From Rhodanobacter sp. (GTDB lineage Bacteria; Pseudomonadota; Gammaproteobacteria; Xanthomonadales; Rhodanobacteraceae): a stretch of DNA of 64,000 nt. The notes under the pieces are model-generated. The model was given only the letters and a program-made list of their open reading frames with translations. It had not been told where the DNA came from and did no database searches. The number at the start of each line of letters is the position of its first letter. The first letter of the stretch is position 1. A program made the translations under genes and the position numbers. This document shows positions 36,050 through 45,600 of this stretch, piece after piece. Where the stretch lies: assembly GCA_030148505.1 (NCBI GenBank), contig JASBTI010000045.1, positions 1 to 64,000 on the forward strand, written 5' to 3'.

Positions 36050-36868
36050 ATGTTGAAGAAAAAAAGCATCGGACTTGCGCTAGCATGCGCGCTGGCGCTG
36101 GGTGCGTGGAGTGGATCGACCCTGGCAACGCCCATCAATGTGAATGGCGTCCATTGGAATTCAAGCAGTCCCTTTGACCTGACCATCCAGTCGCTCAACA
36201 TCCGCGAGTCGAGTGTTTCGGCCGTCGGCGACACGCTCATGGGCTACGGTCAGATCGGCTCGATCAACGGTAACAACAGCTTTTGCTCGGGTTGCGATCT
36301 CACGTTCACCTTCCACTATAACGTGTCGAAAATCGCTGGCAACCAGGTGGTATTCGACATGGGAGCGTTCCAGTTTTACACCTCCGCTGCCGGAAGTTTT
36401 TCGTTTGCCAACCCCACCTCGGCCAGCGGCGGCACGCCATGGGCTACGCTGACCGGTCACACGTTTACGAACTCTGGCACTGGAGACACGGGGCAGCTCT
36501 TCGCCACGGTCTTTGGCACCACCAGTAACCCCACCAATGGCTCCGGCGGATTCGGGATGCTGGACGCAACCGGCGGTCCAGCGATGCCCTACCTCGACTC
36601 CAACTCCGTTGCCGATGGGAAGGGTGGCTTTGCGGATTTCAACCTCGCCTCATCGTTCCTGACCTTCCCCGCGGACGGCTGTCCGACCACGTCTGCCGAC
36701 CCGGCTAATCTTTGCCACTATCCGATCGAGGGTAACGGCTCACTGACCGGCAAGACGATGAAGGTACCCGAGCCCGGTACGGTCGGCATGTTGGGCCTTG
36801 GCCTGGCCTTCTTGGGCCTCTTCACCTGGCGCCGCCGCAAGGATGCCGAAGCCGACGGACGCGCATAA
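36050..36868 (+). CDS. PEP-CTERM sorting-domain protein
   Basis: A 272-residue exported protein. MLKKKSIGLALACALALGAWSGSTLAT is a signal peptide, cleaved near residue 26. The mature part is rich in Ser, Gly, Asn and Thr, has a CSGC pair at about 75-78, and looks like a beta-rich secreted domain of unknown function. The C-terminus is a full sorting signal: VPEPGTV, then hydrophobic GMLGLGLAFLGLFTW, then RRRKDAE. XrtA at 16844-18412 should cleave it. GGAGAAG stands six bases before ATG 36050; the upstream in-frame codons fall within the promoter leader. A strong terminator follows. It is the only PEP-CTERM protein in the window. Confidence 0.9.
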   Translation: MLKKKSIGLALACALALGAWSGSTLATPINVNGVHWNSSSPFDLTIQSLNIRESSVSAVGDTLMGYGQIGSINGNNSFCSGCDLTFTFHYNVSKIAGNQVVFDMGAFQFYTSAAGSFSFANPTSASGGTPWATLTGHTFTNSGTGDTGQLFATVFGTTSNPTNGSGGFGMLDATGGPAMPYLDSNSVADGKGGFADFNLASSFLTFPADGCPTTSADPANLCHYPIEGNGSLTGKTMKVPEPGTVGMLGLGLAFLGLFTWRRRKDAEADGRA

Positions 36869-36901
36869 AGCAGGCACGTCATGCGTGCGGTTTGACGATG
36901 G

Positions 36902-36934
36902 ATGGCGCCGCTTCCCGAAGCGGCGCCATTTTTT
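36902..36934 (+). terminator. Rho-independent terminator of the PEP-CTERM gene
   Basis: A 13-base perfect stem (36902-36914 with 36917-36929) around a two-base centre, followed by TTTTT, 33 bases past the stop codon. It marks the PEP-CTERM gene as its own transcript. Confidence 0.85.
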
Positions 36935-37052
36935 CATACGCTGCGTCGCTGAACGGATTCGCTGAAAGGCGGCGGCGACACGCCGGCAAAGCAGTGTTGC
37001 CGTGCCGGCTTGGCAACAGCTTTACGCAATAATGCCGATAGGTAGATGTCTC

Positions 37053-37937
37053 ATGATGGCTGATGCACCGGCCCCCGCCGAGCCGTTCGACTACGCGACG
37101 GCATTTAGCCGGACAATTGGCTGGATAACCGCGGCCGAACAGGCGAAGCTTCGCTCCAAACGCGTGGCGATTGCTGGACTCGGCGGCGTCGGCGGTAGCC
37201 ATCTGCTGACCCTGACCCGCCTCGGTATCCCGTCGTTCAACCTGGCGGATTTCGACCGCTTCGGTATCGAAAATTTCAACCGTCAGGCAGGGGCGTTCCA
37301 GTCGACCATTGGCCGGCCCAAGATCGACGTGGTGTCCCGGATGGCGTGGGATATAAATCCAAATCTGGACATCAACAAGTTTCCTGGCGGCATCACCGAC
37401 GACAACATGGAGGAGTTTCTTTCCGGGGTGGATCTGTACGTCGATGGACTGGACTTTTTCGTACTCGATATTCGCGCCAAACTGTTTGCCCTGTGTGCAG
37501 AACGCGGCATTCCGGCGCTTACCGCAGCGCCGCTGGGCATGGGCGCTGCGGTACTCGCGTTTCTCCCCGGTCACACGACATTCGAAGAGTATTTTCGACT
37601 GGAGGGAAAAACGAGGGACGAGCAGTTGCTGCGCTTCATGGTGGGATTGGCGCCTGCCGTGCTGCATCAAGCCTATCTGGTCGATCCGTCCGCGGTGGAC
37701 CTGATCAATCAGCGCGGACCCTCGACACCCATGGCATGTGAAATCTGCGCCGGGATAGCCGCCACCCAGGCGTTGAAGATCCTGCTTGGCCGGGGGAAAG
37801 TGCCCGCGGCGCCTCACGGCCTGCACTTCGATGCCTACCGCAACAAGCTAGTGCACACGTGGCGACCGGGTGGCAACAACAATCCGCTGCAACGATTGAT
37901 TCTGGCCGTGGCGCGTCGCCGTTTCATGCGTACCTGA
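37053..37937 (+). CDS. ThiF/E1-like adenylating enzyme
   Basis: A 294-residue E1-like protein of the ThiF/MoeB superfamily, which activates a C-terminal carboxylate with ATP. The nucleotide loop is AGLGGVGGSHLL (about residues 41-52), then NLADFDRFGIENFNRQAGAF with the catalytic Asp and the Asn-Arg, GRPKID with Lys90, and VDLYVDGLDFFVLDIR. A single CxxC (CEIC, 229-232) remains where zinc-binding family members have two. I chose ATG 37053 for its AGGT site; the frame opens at 37002. No ubiquitin-like or ThiS/MoaD partner is nearby. ThiF plus nitroreductase is the domain pair fused in Rv1355c/MoeY-type proteins, so it probably works with the protein at 34417-35472. Confidence 0.85.
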   Translation: MMADAPAPAEPFDYATAFSRTIGWITAAEQAKLRSKRVAIAGLGGVGGSHLLTLTRLGIPSFNLADFDRFGIENFNRQAGAFQSTIGRPKIDVVSRMAWDINPNLDINKFPGGITDDNMEEFLSGVDLYVDGLDFFVLDIRAKLFALCAERGIPALTAAPLGMGAAVLAFLPGHTTFEEYFRLEGKTRDEQLLRFMVGLAPAVLHQAYLVDPSAVDLINQRGPSTPMACEICAGIAATQALKILLGRGKVPAAPHGLHFDAYRNKLVHTWRPGGNNNPLQRLILAVARRRFMRT

Positions 37938-37991
37938 AACGCCACGCTCCGCCATCAGCCTAGGCAGTCCGCGCCACACAGGTCGTCCAAA

Positions 37992-38014
37992 ATGGCACGA
38001 AACCTTCGTGCCAT
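37992..38014 (-). terminator. Terminator between ThiF and ctaE genes
   Basis: ATGGCACGAA and TTCGTGCCAT form a ten-base perfect stem with a three-base loop. Read leftward it is followed by TTTT, so it should end the cytochrome oxidase transcript. Read rightward, only CAAAAC follows, so ending of the ThiF transcript is less sure. Confidence 0.75.
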
Positions 38015-38035
38015 CAAAACGGCGCCCGGGACCGC

Positions 38036-38923
38036 CTAAAGGATGTAGACGAACAGGAACAGGCCCAGCCAGACCACGTCGACGAAGTGCCAATACCAGG
38101 CAACCGCTTCGAAACCGAAATGATGGTCCTTGCTGAAATGCCCCTTCAGCACCCGGAACCAGATTACCGCCAGCATGATCGTGCCCAAGGTCACGTGCAA
38201 CCCATGAAAGCCGGTAAGCAGGAAGAACGTCGAACCGTAGACACCACTGTGCAGGGTTAGGTTCAGCTCGTGATAGGCCTCAATGTATTCATGCGCCTGA
38301 AAGTTGACGAACAAGGCACCCAGCAAGACGGTCAGCCCGAGAAACCACAGGATCTTGCCTCGGTGCCCGGCGCGCAGCGCGTGATGAGCGATTGTGACGG
38401 TAACGCTGGAGCTCAGCAGGATAAGGGTGTTGAGCAACGGCAGTCCCCACGCCGACACGGTCTGGAACGGACCGCCGAGACGCTCGGGGCCATTGCCGCC
38501 GCTGGCACCCCATGATGCCGCGTAGTCGCTCCACAGGAACTGGTGGGTCAGAACCCCGTGACCCTCGCCACCGAGCCAAGGTACCGAAAACATGCGGATA
38601 TAGAACAACGCACCGAAGAATGCACCGAAAAACATGACTTCGGAAAAGATGAACCACATCATGCCCATACGGAATGAGGTATCCACCTGATGATTGTAGT
38701 TCCCCGCCAATGACTCCCTGATCACCGACCGGAACCAGCCAAAGAACATGGCCAGCACCCCGACCATCCCGACGAGCCATACGGTCTTGCCAAAGCCGGC
38801 CTCCCCGGGTGAGGCATTCAGCCAGTGGGCGGCACCGAACATCGTGGTGAACATGACCACTGCGGCCACGAACGGCCAGTAACTTCTGGCCGGAACAAAG
38901 TAAGCGTCGTGCTGCTGACTCAT
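38036..38923 (-). CDS. ctaE: Cytochrome c oxidase subunit III
   Basis: A 295-residue seven-helix subunit III of the aa3-type oxidase in the inner membrane, with no redox centre of its own. MSQQHDAYFVPARSYWPFVAAVVMFTTMFGAAHWLN opens the protein. RMGMMWFIFSEVMFFGAFFGALFYIR (helix with the conserved Glu) and YGSTFFLLTGFHGLHVTLGTIML follow. The end VAWYWHFVDVVWLGLFLFVYIL is typical. It lies 117 bases after the 43-residue assembly protein; ctaG, normally between, is absent. Nothing of the usual downstream set (twin membrane protein, SURF1, ctaA, ctaB) follows. Confidence 0.96.
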   Translation of the reverse strand: MSQQHDAYFVPARSYWPFVAAVVMFTTMFGAAHWLNASPGEAGFGKTVWLVGMVGVLAMFFGWFRSVIRESLAGNYNHQVDTSFRMGMMWFIFSEVMFFGAFFGALFYIRMFSVPWLGGEGHGVLTHQFLWSDYAASWGASGGNGPERLGGPFQTVSAWGLPLLNTLILLSSSVTVTIAHHALRAGHRGKILWFLGLTVLLGALFVNFQAHEYIEAYHELNLTLHSGVYGSTFFLLTGFHGLHVTLGTIMLAVIWFRVLKGHFSKDHHFGFEAVAWYWHFVDVVWLGLFLFVYIL

Positions 38924-39040
38924 GGTGAGACCCCGTGGACTTCTCTTGATGGCTTTTGCCCCGACGTGACGCCCGGGGAACTACATATCGGTCGTACCAA
39001 CCCGAACAATTGAGGAATACGTACTATTGCCGCGGCCAAG

Positions 39041-39172
39041 CTATTTCATCAGCAGGATCTGCAGGAACGACAACAGAAAGAATGCCACCACGACCCCGAC
39101 CAGAATCGTCACGGTCCTGCGCACGCCCCTGCGGCTGTTCGCCAGATACTGCTCGGTCACTTGCTGCGTCAT
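39041..39172 (-). CDS. Cytochrome oxidase small assembly protein (43 residues)
   Basis: A 43-residue protein, starting MTQQVTEQYLANSRRGVRRT and continuing into a single hydrophobic helix ending SFLQILLMK. A basic cytoplasmic segment followed by one membrane span is just like the small protein found between ctaD and ctaG in many beta- and gammaproteobacteria. It starts 61 bases after the ctaD stop. The exact role is not settled; it is annotated as an assembly protein from its location. Confidence 0.8.
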   Translation of the reverse strand: MTQQVTEQYLANSRRGVRRTVTILVGVVVAFFLLSFLQILLMK

Positions 39173-39233
39173 GGTGCTATCTCTTCGGGCGACAGGCTAC
39201 GGCACGGCGGACAGGCCGGACGTCGGGAAAACT

Positions 39234-40850
39234 TCAGGCATTCACGTTGCCGTGTGCCAATTCCTCATCATGAATCACCGGCGGCACATCGAACGTGTGA
39301 TGCGGTGCCGGGGAAGGGATCGTCCACTCCAGACCCTTGGCTCCTTCCCACACACGCTCGGTGGCTTTCTTCTTCGAGAAAAACACGCCATGGATCAACA
39401 CCCCGAGGAAGATCAGTTGAGAGGCACCAAACAGGAAGCCGCCGATCGAGCTGATCATGTTGAAGTTGGCGAACGCCACGTTGTAGTCGGGAATGCGCCG
39501 CGGCATGCCGGCAAGGCCCAAAAAGTGCTGCGGGAAGAACAGCACGTTGACCCAGATCACACTGTTCCAGAAATGCATCTTGCCCCAGAACTCGCTGTAC
39601 ATGCGGCCGCTCCATTTCGGCAGCCAGTAATAGGTGGCCGAGATGATCGCGAACAAGGCACCGGTAACCAGCACGTAATGGAAATGCGCCACCACGAAGT
39701 AGGTGTCCTGATACTGGAAGTCCGCCGGCACCAGCGCCAACATCAAGCCGGAGAATCCGCCGATAGTGAAGAGAATCACGAAGGCAACGGCAAACAGCAT
39801 CGGCGTCTCGAAGGTCATCGAACCGCCCCACATCGTGGCCACCCAGTTGAATACCTTCACCCCGGTCGGCACCGCGATCAGCATCGTCGCGTACATGAAG
39901 AAGATATCGGCACCCAGCGGCAAGCCCACCGCGAACATGTGATGTGCCCAGACAATAAACGACAGGAAGGCGATCGAGGCAATCGCGAAGACCATCGCCT
40001 TGTAGCCGAAGATCGGCTTGCGGGCAAAGGTGGGGATTACCTCGGAAATGATCCCGAATGCAGGCAGGATCATGATGTAGACCTCGGGATGCCCGAAGAA
40101 CCAGAAGATGTGCTGATACAGCACCGGATCACCGCCACCGCCCGGGTTGAAGAAGTTGGTGCCGAAATACTTGTCGGTCAGCAACATGGTCACCGCTCCG
40201 GCCAGCACCGGCATCACGGCTATCAGCAGGAAGGCGGTAATCAGCCAGCTCCACACAAACACCGGCATCTTCAACAGATCCATACCGGGAGCACGCATGT
40301 TGAGGATCGTCGCAATGATGTTGATCGCGCCCATGATCGAGCTGATGCCCATCAGATGAATCGCAAACACCACGTAAGCCAGCGAGTCGCTCTGCAGCGA
40401 GAGTGGCGGATACATGGTCCAGCCACCGGCAGGACCACCCCCGGGCATGAACAAGGTGGACAGCAGCAAGGCAAAGGCGAACGGCAGAATCCAGAACGAC
40501 AGGTTGTTCATGCGCGGCAGTGCCATATCCGGCGCCCCGACCATCAGCGGAATCATCCAGTTGCCGAGGCCGACGAACGCCGGCATGATCGCGCCGAAGA
40601 TCATCACCAAGGCATGCATGGTGGTCATTTCATTGAAGAAATAGGGCTGCACCAGCTGCAGGCCGGGCTTGAAGAGCTCAGCGCGAATCACCATCGCGAA
40701 GCTGCCGCCGATAAAGAACATCGTCAGCGCAAAGATCAGGTATAGCGTGCCGATGTCCTTGTGGTTCGTGGACATGCACCAGCGCTGGAAGAAATTCTTC
40801 GGCGCGCCGTGGTGATCATCATGCTGATCATGGATGGCTGCGTGGGACAT
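39234..40850 (-). CDS. ctaD: Cytochrome c oxidase subunit I
   Basis: A 538-residue, 12-helix catalytic subunit that holds heme a and the heme a3-CuB site and pumps protons. CMSTNHKDIGTLYLIFALTMFFIGG, HALVMIFGAIMPAFVGLGNW, and the CuB-binding block FWFFGHPEVYIMILPAFGIISE are clear; WAHHMFAVG contains the two CuB histidines, and YYVVAHFHYV-type YFVVAHFHYVL the heme ligands. IPSPAPHHTFDVPPVIHDEELAHGN is the usual C-terminal tail. It lies 67 bases downstream of ctaC. Confidence 0.97.
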   Translation of the reverse strand: MSHAAIHDQHDDHHGAPKNFFQRWCMSTNHKDIGTLYLIFALTMFFIGGSFAMVIRAELFKPGLQLVQPYFFNEMTTMHALVMIFGAIMPAFVGLGNWMIPLMVGAPDMALPRMNNLSFWILPFAFALLLSTLFMPGGGPAGGWTMYPPLSLQSDSLAYVVFAIHLMGISSIMGAINIIATILNMRAPGMDLLKMPVFVWSWLITAFLLIAVMPVLAGAVTMLLTDKYFGTNFFNPGGGGDPVLYQHIFWFFGHPEVYIMILPAFGIISEVIPTFARKPIFGYKAMVFAIASIAFLSFIVWAHHMFAVGLPLGADIFFMYATMLIAVPTGVKVFNWVATMWGGSMTFETPMLFAVAFVILFTIGGFSGLMLALVPADFQYQDTYFVVAHFHYVLVTGALFAIISATYYWLPKWSGRMYSEFWGKMHFWNSVIWVNVLFFPQHFLGLAGMPRRIPDYNVAFANFNMISSIGGFLFGASQLIFLGVLIHGVFFSKKKATERVWEGAKGLEWTIPSPAPHHTFDVPPVIHDEELAHGNVNA

Positions 40851-40917
40851 GGCCGTACACCTCTAACCTGTTGTTGAATGCATCTACGTGGAGCGGAGTG
40901 CGCCGGAGACGGAGCGA

Positions 40918-41865
40918 TCAGCCCTGCTTGACCTTGGGAAGTACCGCCGCGAGCTGTTCGGTTTTGGCCGCAGAGCCTGCCTGGGTGGCGACCGCCGCCG
41001 GAGCCTTGTCTGTCTTCCCCGACCTTGCCTCCTGCTCGGCCAACCACTTGGCAAAATCTGCTTTCGACTTGGCCACCACCACGATCGGCATGAAGCCATG
41101 GTCCTGACCGCACAACTCGGCGCACTGGCCTCGATAGGTACCCGGTGTCTTGATGTTGGTCCATGCCGCGTTGATGATTCCGGGGATCGCATCAAGCTTC
41201 CAGCCTAAGGCCGGCACCCACCACGAATGAATCACATCGCCACCCGTGATCAGGAAGCGGATCTTGGTATTGATCGGAACCACCAGCGGCTTGTCGACAT
41301 TCAACAGGTAGGTGTTTTCATTACCCACCTTGACGGCGTACGGATTCAGGCCCGAATCGAGCTGCCGCGTCTCGTCGCTCAGCTTGTCGAGCTTGGACAT
41401 GAAACCGACCTTCTCGATCGGCTTGCCCTCGTAGCTGACATAGTCGTAACGCCACTTCCACTGGTAACCGGTGACCTTGACCGTCATCTGCGAGCCGGTG
41501 GTATCCGCCCACGAGGTCAGACCGCCGGTAGCCAGATAGGCCAGTACAATAAGGATCAGCACCGGAATCGTCGTCCAGACGATTTCCAGCGTCGTATTAT
41601 GCGACCAGGTTTCGGCCACGGCACCGCGCGATTTGCGAAAACGGAACATCGCAATGAACATCGCACCGAACACCAGGACGCCGATGACGACGCAGACGCC
41701 AAGCGAAATGTTGTTCAGGTGATAGGGCACCTGCGACCAGGTGCTCGCGCCGCGCTCCATGTTCAGCTGCCACGGGTGGGGTGCGGCCTGCGCCGCACCG
41801 CCAAACAACGCAAGGGCCAATCCTGCCCATGCTGCGAATGATCGCCTGATGCCGCCAGATGTCAT
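40918..41865 (-). CDS. ctaC: Cytochrome c oxidase subunit II
   Basis: A 315-residue subunit II that takes electrons from cytochrome c. A signal-like segment (ending GAAQAAP) precedes two helices at about residues 50-70 and 90-112, then the cupredoxin domain. WWVPALGWKLDAIPG and CAELCGQDHGFMPIVV supply the CuA ligands (Cys, Cys, His, Met). The C-terminal tail is Ala/Lys-rich (KTDKAPAAVATQAGSAAKTEQ) without a heme motif. I start it at ATG 41865 with AGGG upstream; a GTG at 41874 is possible. Confidence 0.95.
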   Translation of the reverse strand: MTSGGIRRSFAAWAGLALALFGGAAQAAPHPWQLNMERGASTWSQVPYHLNNISLGVCVVIGVLVFGAMFIAMFRFRKSRGAVAETWSHNTTLEIVWTTIPVLILIVLAYLATGGLTSWADTTGSQMTVKVTGYQWKWRYDYVSYEGKPIEKVGFMSKLDKLSDETRQLDSGLNPYAVKVGNENTYLLNVDKPLVVPINTKIRFLITGGDVIHSWWVPALGWKLDAIPGIINAAWTNIKTPGTYRGQCAELCGQDHGFMPIVVVAKSKADFAKWLAEQEARSGKTDKAPAAVATQAGSAAKTEQLAAVLPKVKQG

Positions 41866-41921
41866 GTCTTGCACCCTAGATTTTGTCTCAACGAATACCA
41901 GTGTCGCCCCGCCCCCACCGA

Positions 41922-42395
41922 CTACCGGCTAAAGTCGGCCAGCAAACCCGTGAGCCTCTTCGACAGCTCGACGCGTTCCTGCTCCGACAGAAAAGCGCCC
42001 ACTTCCCACTTGTGACCGTGCGACGACAACCATAACCGATGATGGCCATTGCCGGGTTCCAGCTGCACGCGCACCCAATACGACTGGAATTGCACAGCGC
42101 TGCGACCAGGCAATGCCTGCACCTCAAGCTCCGATCCATCGAAGATAATGCGTTCGCTCCGATTGCCACCCTGCCAGGCCACCCGTAAGGCGTAGGCCAC
42201 GGCGACGCACTCAATCGATGCGAACAGTGGAGCAAATACATTCCCCTGCCAAGCCCCCAGCCCAGCCGTTGTCAACACCAGCACCACCAAGACCACGATC
42301 AACCGACGCAGGCCGCGTCGACTCAAGGTGCGATTTGGTCTGAGCCAGATCGTCACCCATGGCTGGTCGGCAGCAGCTGGTCGAAGCACGATCAT
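41922..42395 (-). CDS. DUF2244 membrane protein
   Basis: A 157-residue protein with two close helices at about residues 32-75 (RRLIVVLVVLVLTTAGLGAW, VFAPLFASIECVAVAYALRV) and a cytoplasmic C-terminal domain with SERIIFDGSELEVQ and GHKWEVGAFLSEQERVELSKRL. This matches DUF2244, commonly encoded just upstream of the cytochrome oxidase genes. Role unknown. Start chosen at ATG 42395; an upstream extension to 42473 is mostly repeat-derived and lacks a site. Confidence 0.85.
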   Translation of the reverse strand: MIVLRPAAADQPWVTIWLRPNRTLSRRGLRRLIVVLVVLVLTTAGLGAWQGNVFAPLFASIECVAVAYALRVAWQGGNRSERIIFDGSELEVQALPGRSAVQFQSYWVRVQLEPGNGHHRLWLSSHGHKWEVGAFLSEQERVELSKRLTGLLADFSR

Positions 42396-42462
42396 AGGTA
42401 TCCGGCGTGCCTGAAGCCATTTAATGATAGGACGCGGCGAGACCCTGGGCAAGATCGCTTGA

Positions 42463-42496
42463 CCATACCCCATACCCCATTAACCCATACCCCATT
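42463..42496. repeat. Short CATACCCCATT direct repeats
   Basis: CCATACCC units are repeated three times, including two copies of CCATACCCCATT separated by AAC. Such short G/C-run spacer repeats are common between genes in this bacterial order. No coding or regulatory role is evident. Confidence 0.6.
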
Positions 42497-42616
42497 CCGC
42501 AGCCAACAAATCCTGCCCTGATGAGACTATCGCCCCCGCCGCCGCCCCTCGGTTGATCCCGACTTGATCAAGCCACACGCCGCGCCCGCTTTCCGGCGTA
42601 CAATTTGGCCATCCCC

Positions 42617-42639
42617 CCGCCCTACCGGCGGTTTTTTTT
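42617..42639 (+). terminator. Terminator-like hairpin in the putA leader
   Basis: CCGCC-CTACC-GGCGG followed by eight T residues, ending 24 bases before the putA start. It has the form of an intrinsic terminator. It may be an attenuator of putA or end a short upstream RNA. Confidence 0.55.
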
Positions 42640-42663
42640 GACAGCATTCTTCCGACATAACCC

Positions 42664-45600
42664 GTGACCCTACCCATCCTCAATCTTGGATTACCTGACG
42701 TTATCGAGCCCGCGCGCGCGCGTATTACCGCCGCGTGGCTACGCGATGAAACTGAAGCCGTCAACGATCTACTCGACCAGGCCGACCTGCCGCCGGACGA
42801 GCGGGAACTGGTGATGGATCGCGCGGCCGCCCTGGTCAGCCGGGTGCGGGCACGCGTCAGTGACCAAAGCGTGGTGGAATCCTTCATGCGCCAGTACGAC
42901 CTTTCCAGCGAGGAGGGGATACTGCTGATGTGTGTGGCCGAAGCGCTGTTGCGCATTCCGGATACGACGACCACCGACAAGCTGATTCGCGACAAACTTG
43001 GCGACGCCAACTGGCGCAAGCACCTGGGGCGAAGTGAATCGCTGCTGGTCAATGCCTCGACCTGGGGGTTGATGCTGACCGGGCAGCTGGTCAGCCTGGA
43101 CGGCACACGCAAGGATTTTGGCGGCGCCATGCGCCGCCTGGTCACCCGTATCGGCGATCCGACCATTCGCGTGGCGGTACGACAGGCCATGCGCATCATG
43201 GGCTACCAGTTCGTGATGGGGCGAACCATCGAGGAAGCATTGGAACGTGCCGAGAAAAAGGAAAACGCCCCTTACCGCTACTCCTACGACATGCTCGGTG
43301 AGTCGGCGGTCACTGCGCGCGGCGCCGAACGCTATCAGCAGGACTATCGCAACGCGATCGCGGCCCTCGGCGCACGCGGACCGTACGCTAGCCACACCGA
43401 GGCCCCCTCGATTTCGGTCAAGTTGTCCGCACTGTTTCCACGCTACGAAGTGGCCCAGCGGGACCGCGCATACACGGCGCTGACTGAAAAGCTGCTGGAA
43501 CTGGCGCAGCTGGCGATGGCGCAAGGTATTGCGCTGTCCGTCGACGCCGAGGAAGCCGATCGTCTGGAACTTTCGCTGGATGTCATCGGCGATGTGTTCA
43601 AGCACCCTTCTCTGGAAGGTTGGAACGGTTTGGGCATCGTCGTCCAAGCCTACGCCAAGCGCACTCCCTTCGTGATCGACTGGCTGGTCGAGACGGCGCT
43701 GGCGAGCAAGCGTCGCTGGTACGTGCGACTGGTCAAGGGGGCTTACTGGGACGCCGAAATCAAGAAAGCCCAGGAGCACGGCCTCAGCGGTTACCCCGTG
43801 TTCACCCGCAAACCGAGCACGGACGTGTCCTATCTGGCCTGCGCGCGCCGGCTGTTCAACGCTGGCTCCGAGCTGATCTATCCACAGTTCGCCACGCACA
43901 ACGCCCATACCATCGCTGCCGTGCATTACATGGCGCAGGGGCGGCCTTTCGAGTTCCAGCGTCTGCACGGCATGGGCGTGGATCTTTACGCCGACGTCAT
44001 CAGCAAGAAAACCTTCAACGTGCCATGCCGCGTCTATGCACCGGTCGGCTCACATCAGGACCTCTTGCCCTATCTGGTGCGCCGCCTGCTGGAAAACGGC
44101 GCCAATACCAGCTTCGTCAACCGCATCGTGGACGAGAGCCTGTCGCCACGCGAACTGGTCGCCGATCCATGCCAGACGGTGCGCAGCTTCGACTCGATTC
44201 CCCACCCGCGTATCCCGCTGCCGACCAATCTCTACGGTGAACTTCGGAAGAATTCCATGGGCGTCAACTTTGCCAACGACAATGAACTGAAAGAACTGGC
44301 CGATGCGGTAAATGCCCAGCAAGGCCCCTGGAAGGCTCATCCGTTGGTTCCGGGTGCCAACAGCAAAGGGGCCACGGTGGAGGTCACTGACCCCTCCGAC
44401 CGCCGCCGCACGCTCGGCACTTACGTCACCGCTGATGAAGCTACCGTTGACCTGGCCATAGCCAATGCCGTAGCCGCCCAAGATGGCTGGAATACGCTGC
44501 CGGTAACCAATCGCGCAGCGATGCTCGAATACGCCGCAGATCAGCTGGAAGCACGCCGCGCCGAATTCATCGCGCTTTGCGTGCGCGAGGCAGGCAAGAG
44601 CCTGCCCGATGCCATCGCCGAGATCCGCGAAGCAGCCGATTTTCTGCGCTACTACGCGACCATGGCCCGGCGCCTGTTTGCCGAACCCGAATTGCTTCCC
44701 GGACCCACCGGCGAGACCAACCAGCTGTTTCTTGAGGGTCGCGGCGTATTCGTCGGCATCAGTCCCTGGAATTTTCCGCTGGCGATCTTCGTCGGCCAAG
44801 TCAGCGCGGCGCTGGCGGCCGGCAACACCGTCCTGGCAAAGCCCGCCGAACAGACCAGCTTGATCGGCTTCGTGGCGACGCAGTTGCTGCACGACGCCGG
44901 CATTCCGAAGGACGTGCTGCAATACCTGCCCGGCGACGGGCCGACCGTCGGTGCACGCCTGACCAAGGACCCGCGTGTCGCGGGCGTGGTATTCACCGGC
45001 GCCACCGAAACCGCGTGGGCGATCAATCGTGCGCTGGCGGCGCGCGACTCGCAGATTGCCGTGCTGGTCGCCGAAACTGGCGGCCAAAACGCGATGATTG
45101 CTGACTCCTCCGCCCTGCCCGAGCAGATCGTCAAGGACGTGATCGCCTCGGCCTTCCAGTCCGCTGGCCAGCGCTGCTCCGCCGCGCGCGTGCTGTACAT
45201 CCAAGACGACATCGCCGACAAGGTTATTACCATGCTGGCCGGCGCGATGGCCGAGCTGAGGGTGGGCGACCCGGGCAAGCTCTCCACCGATGTCGGTCCG
45301 GTGATCGACGAAGAGGCCAAGGCCATCCTGGTCGCCCATGCCGAACGGATGGACCGCGAGGCCCGGAAAATCGCCGAGGCTCCCATGGACCCGGAAGAAA
45401 CCGCGCATGGCACTTTCTTTGCTCCGCGCGCCTATGAAATCGACGCCTTGTCGGTGCTGCAGCGTGAAGTTTTTGGCCCGGTGCTGCACCTTATCCGTTT
45501 CAAGGCCAACCATCTCAAACAGGTCGTCGACGAAATCAACGCCACGGGCTACGGCCTCACTCTGGGTATCCACAGTCGCATCGATGCGACCGTGGATTAC

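Noticed and set aside
39027..40745. 572-codon open frame on the plus strand
   Set aside because: It is antisense to ctaD, with a His/Gln/Arg-rich sequence that matches no family; a by-product of GC-rich codon use.
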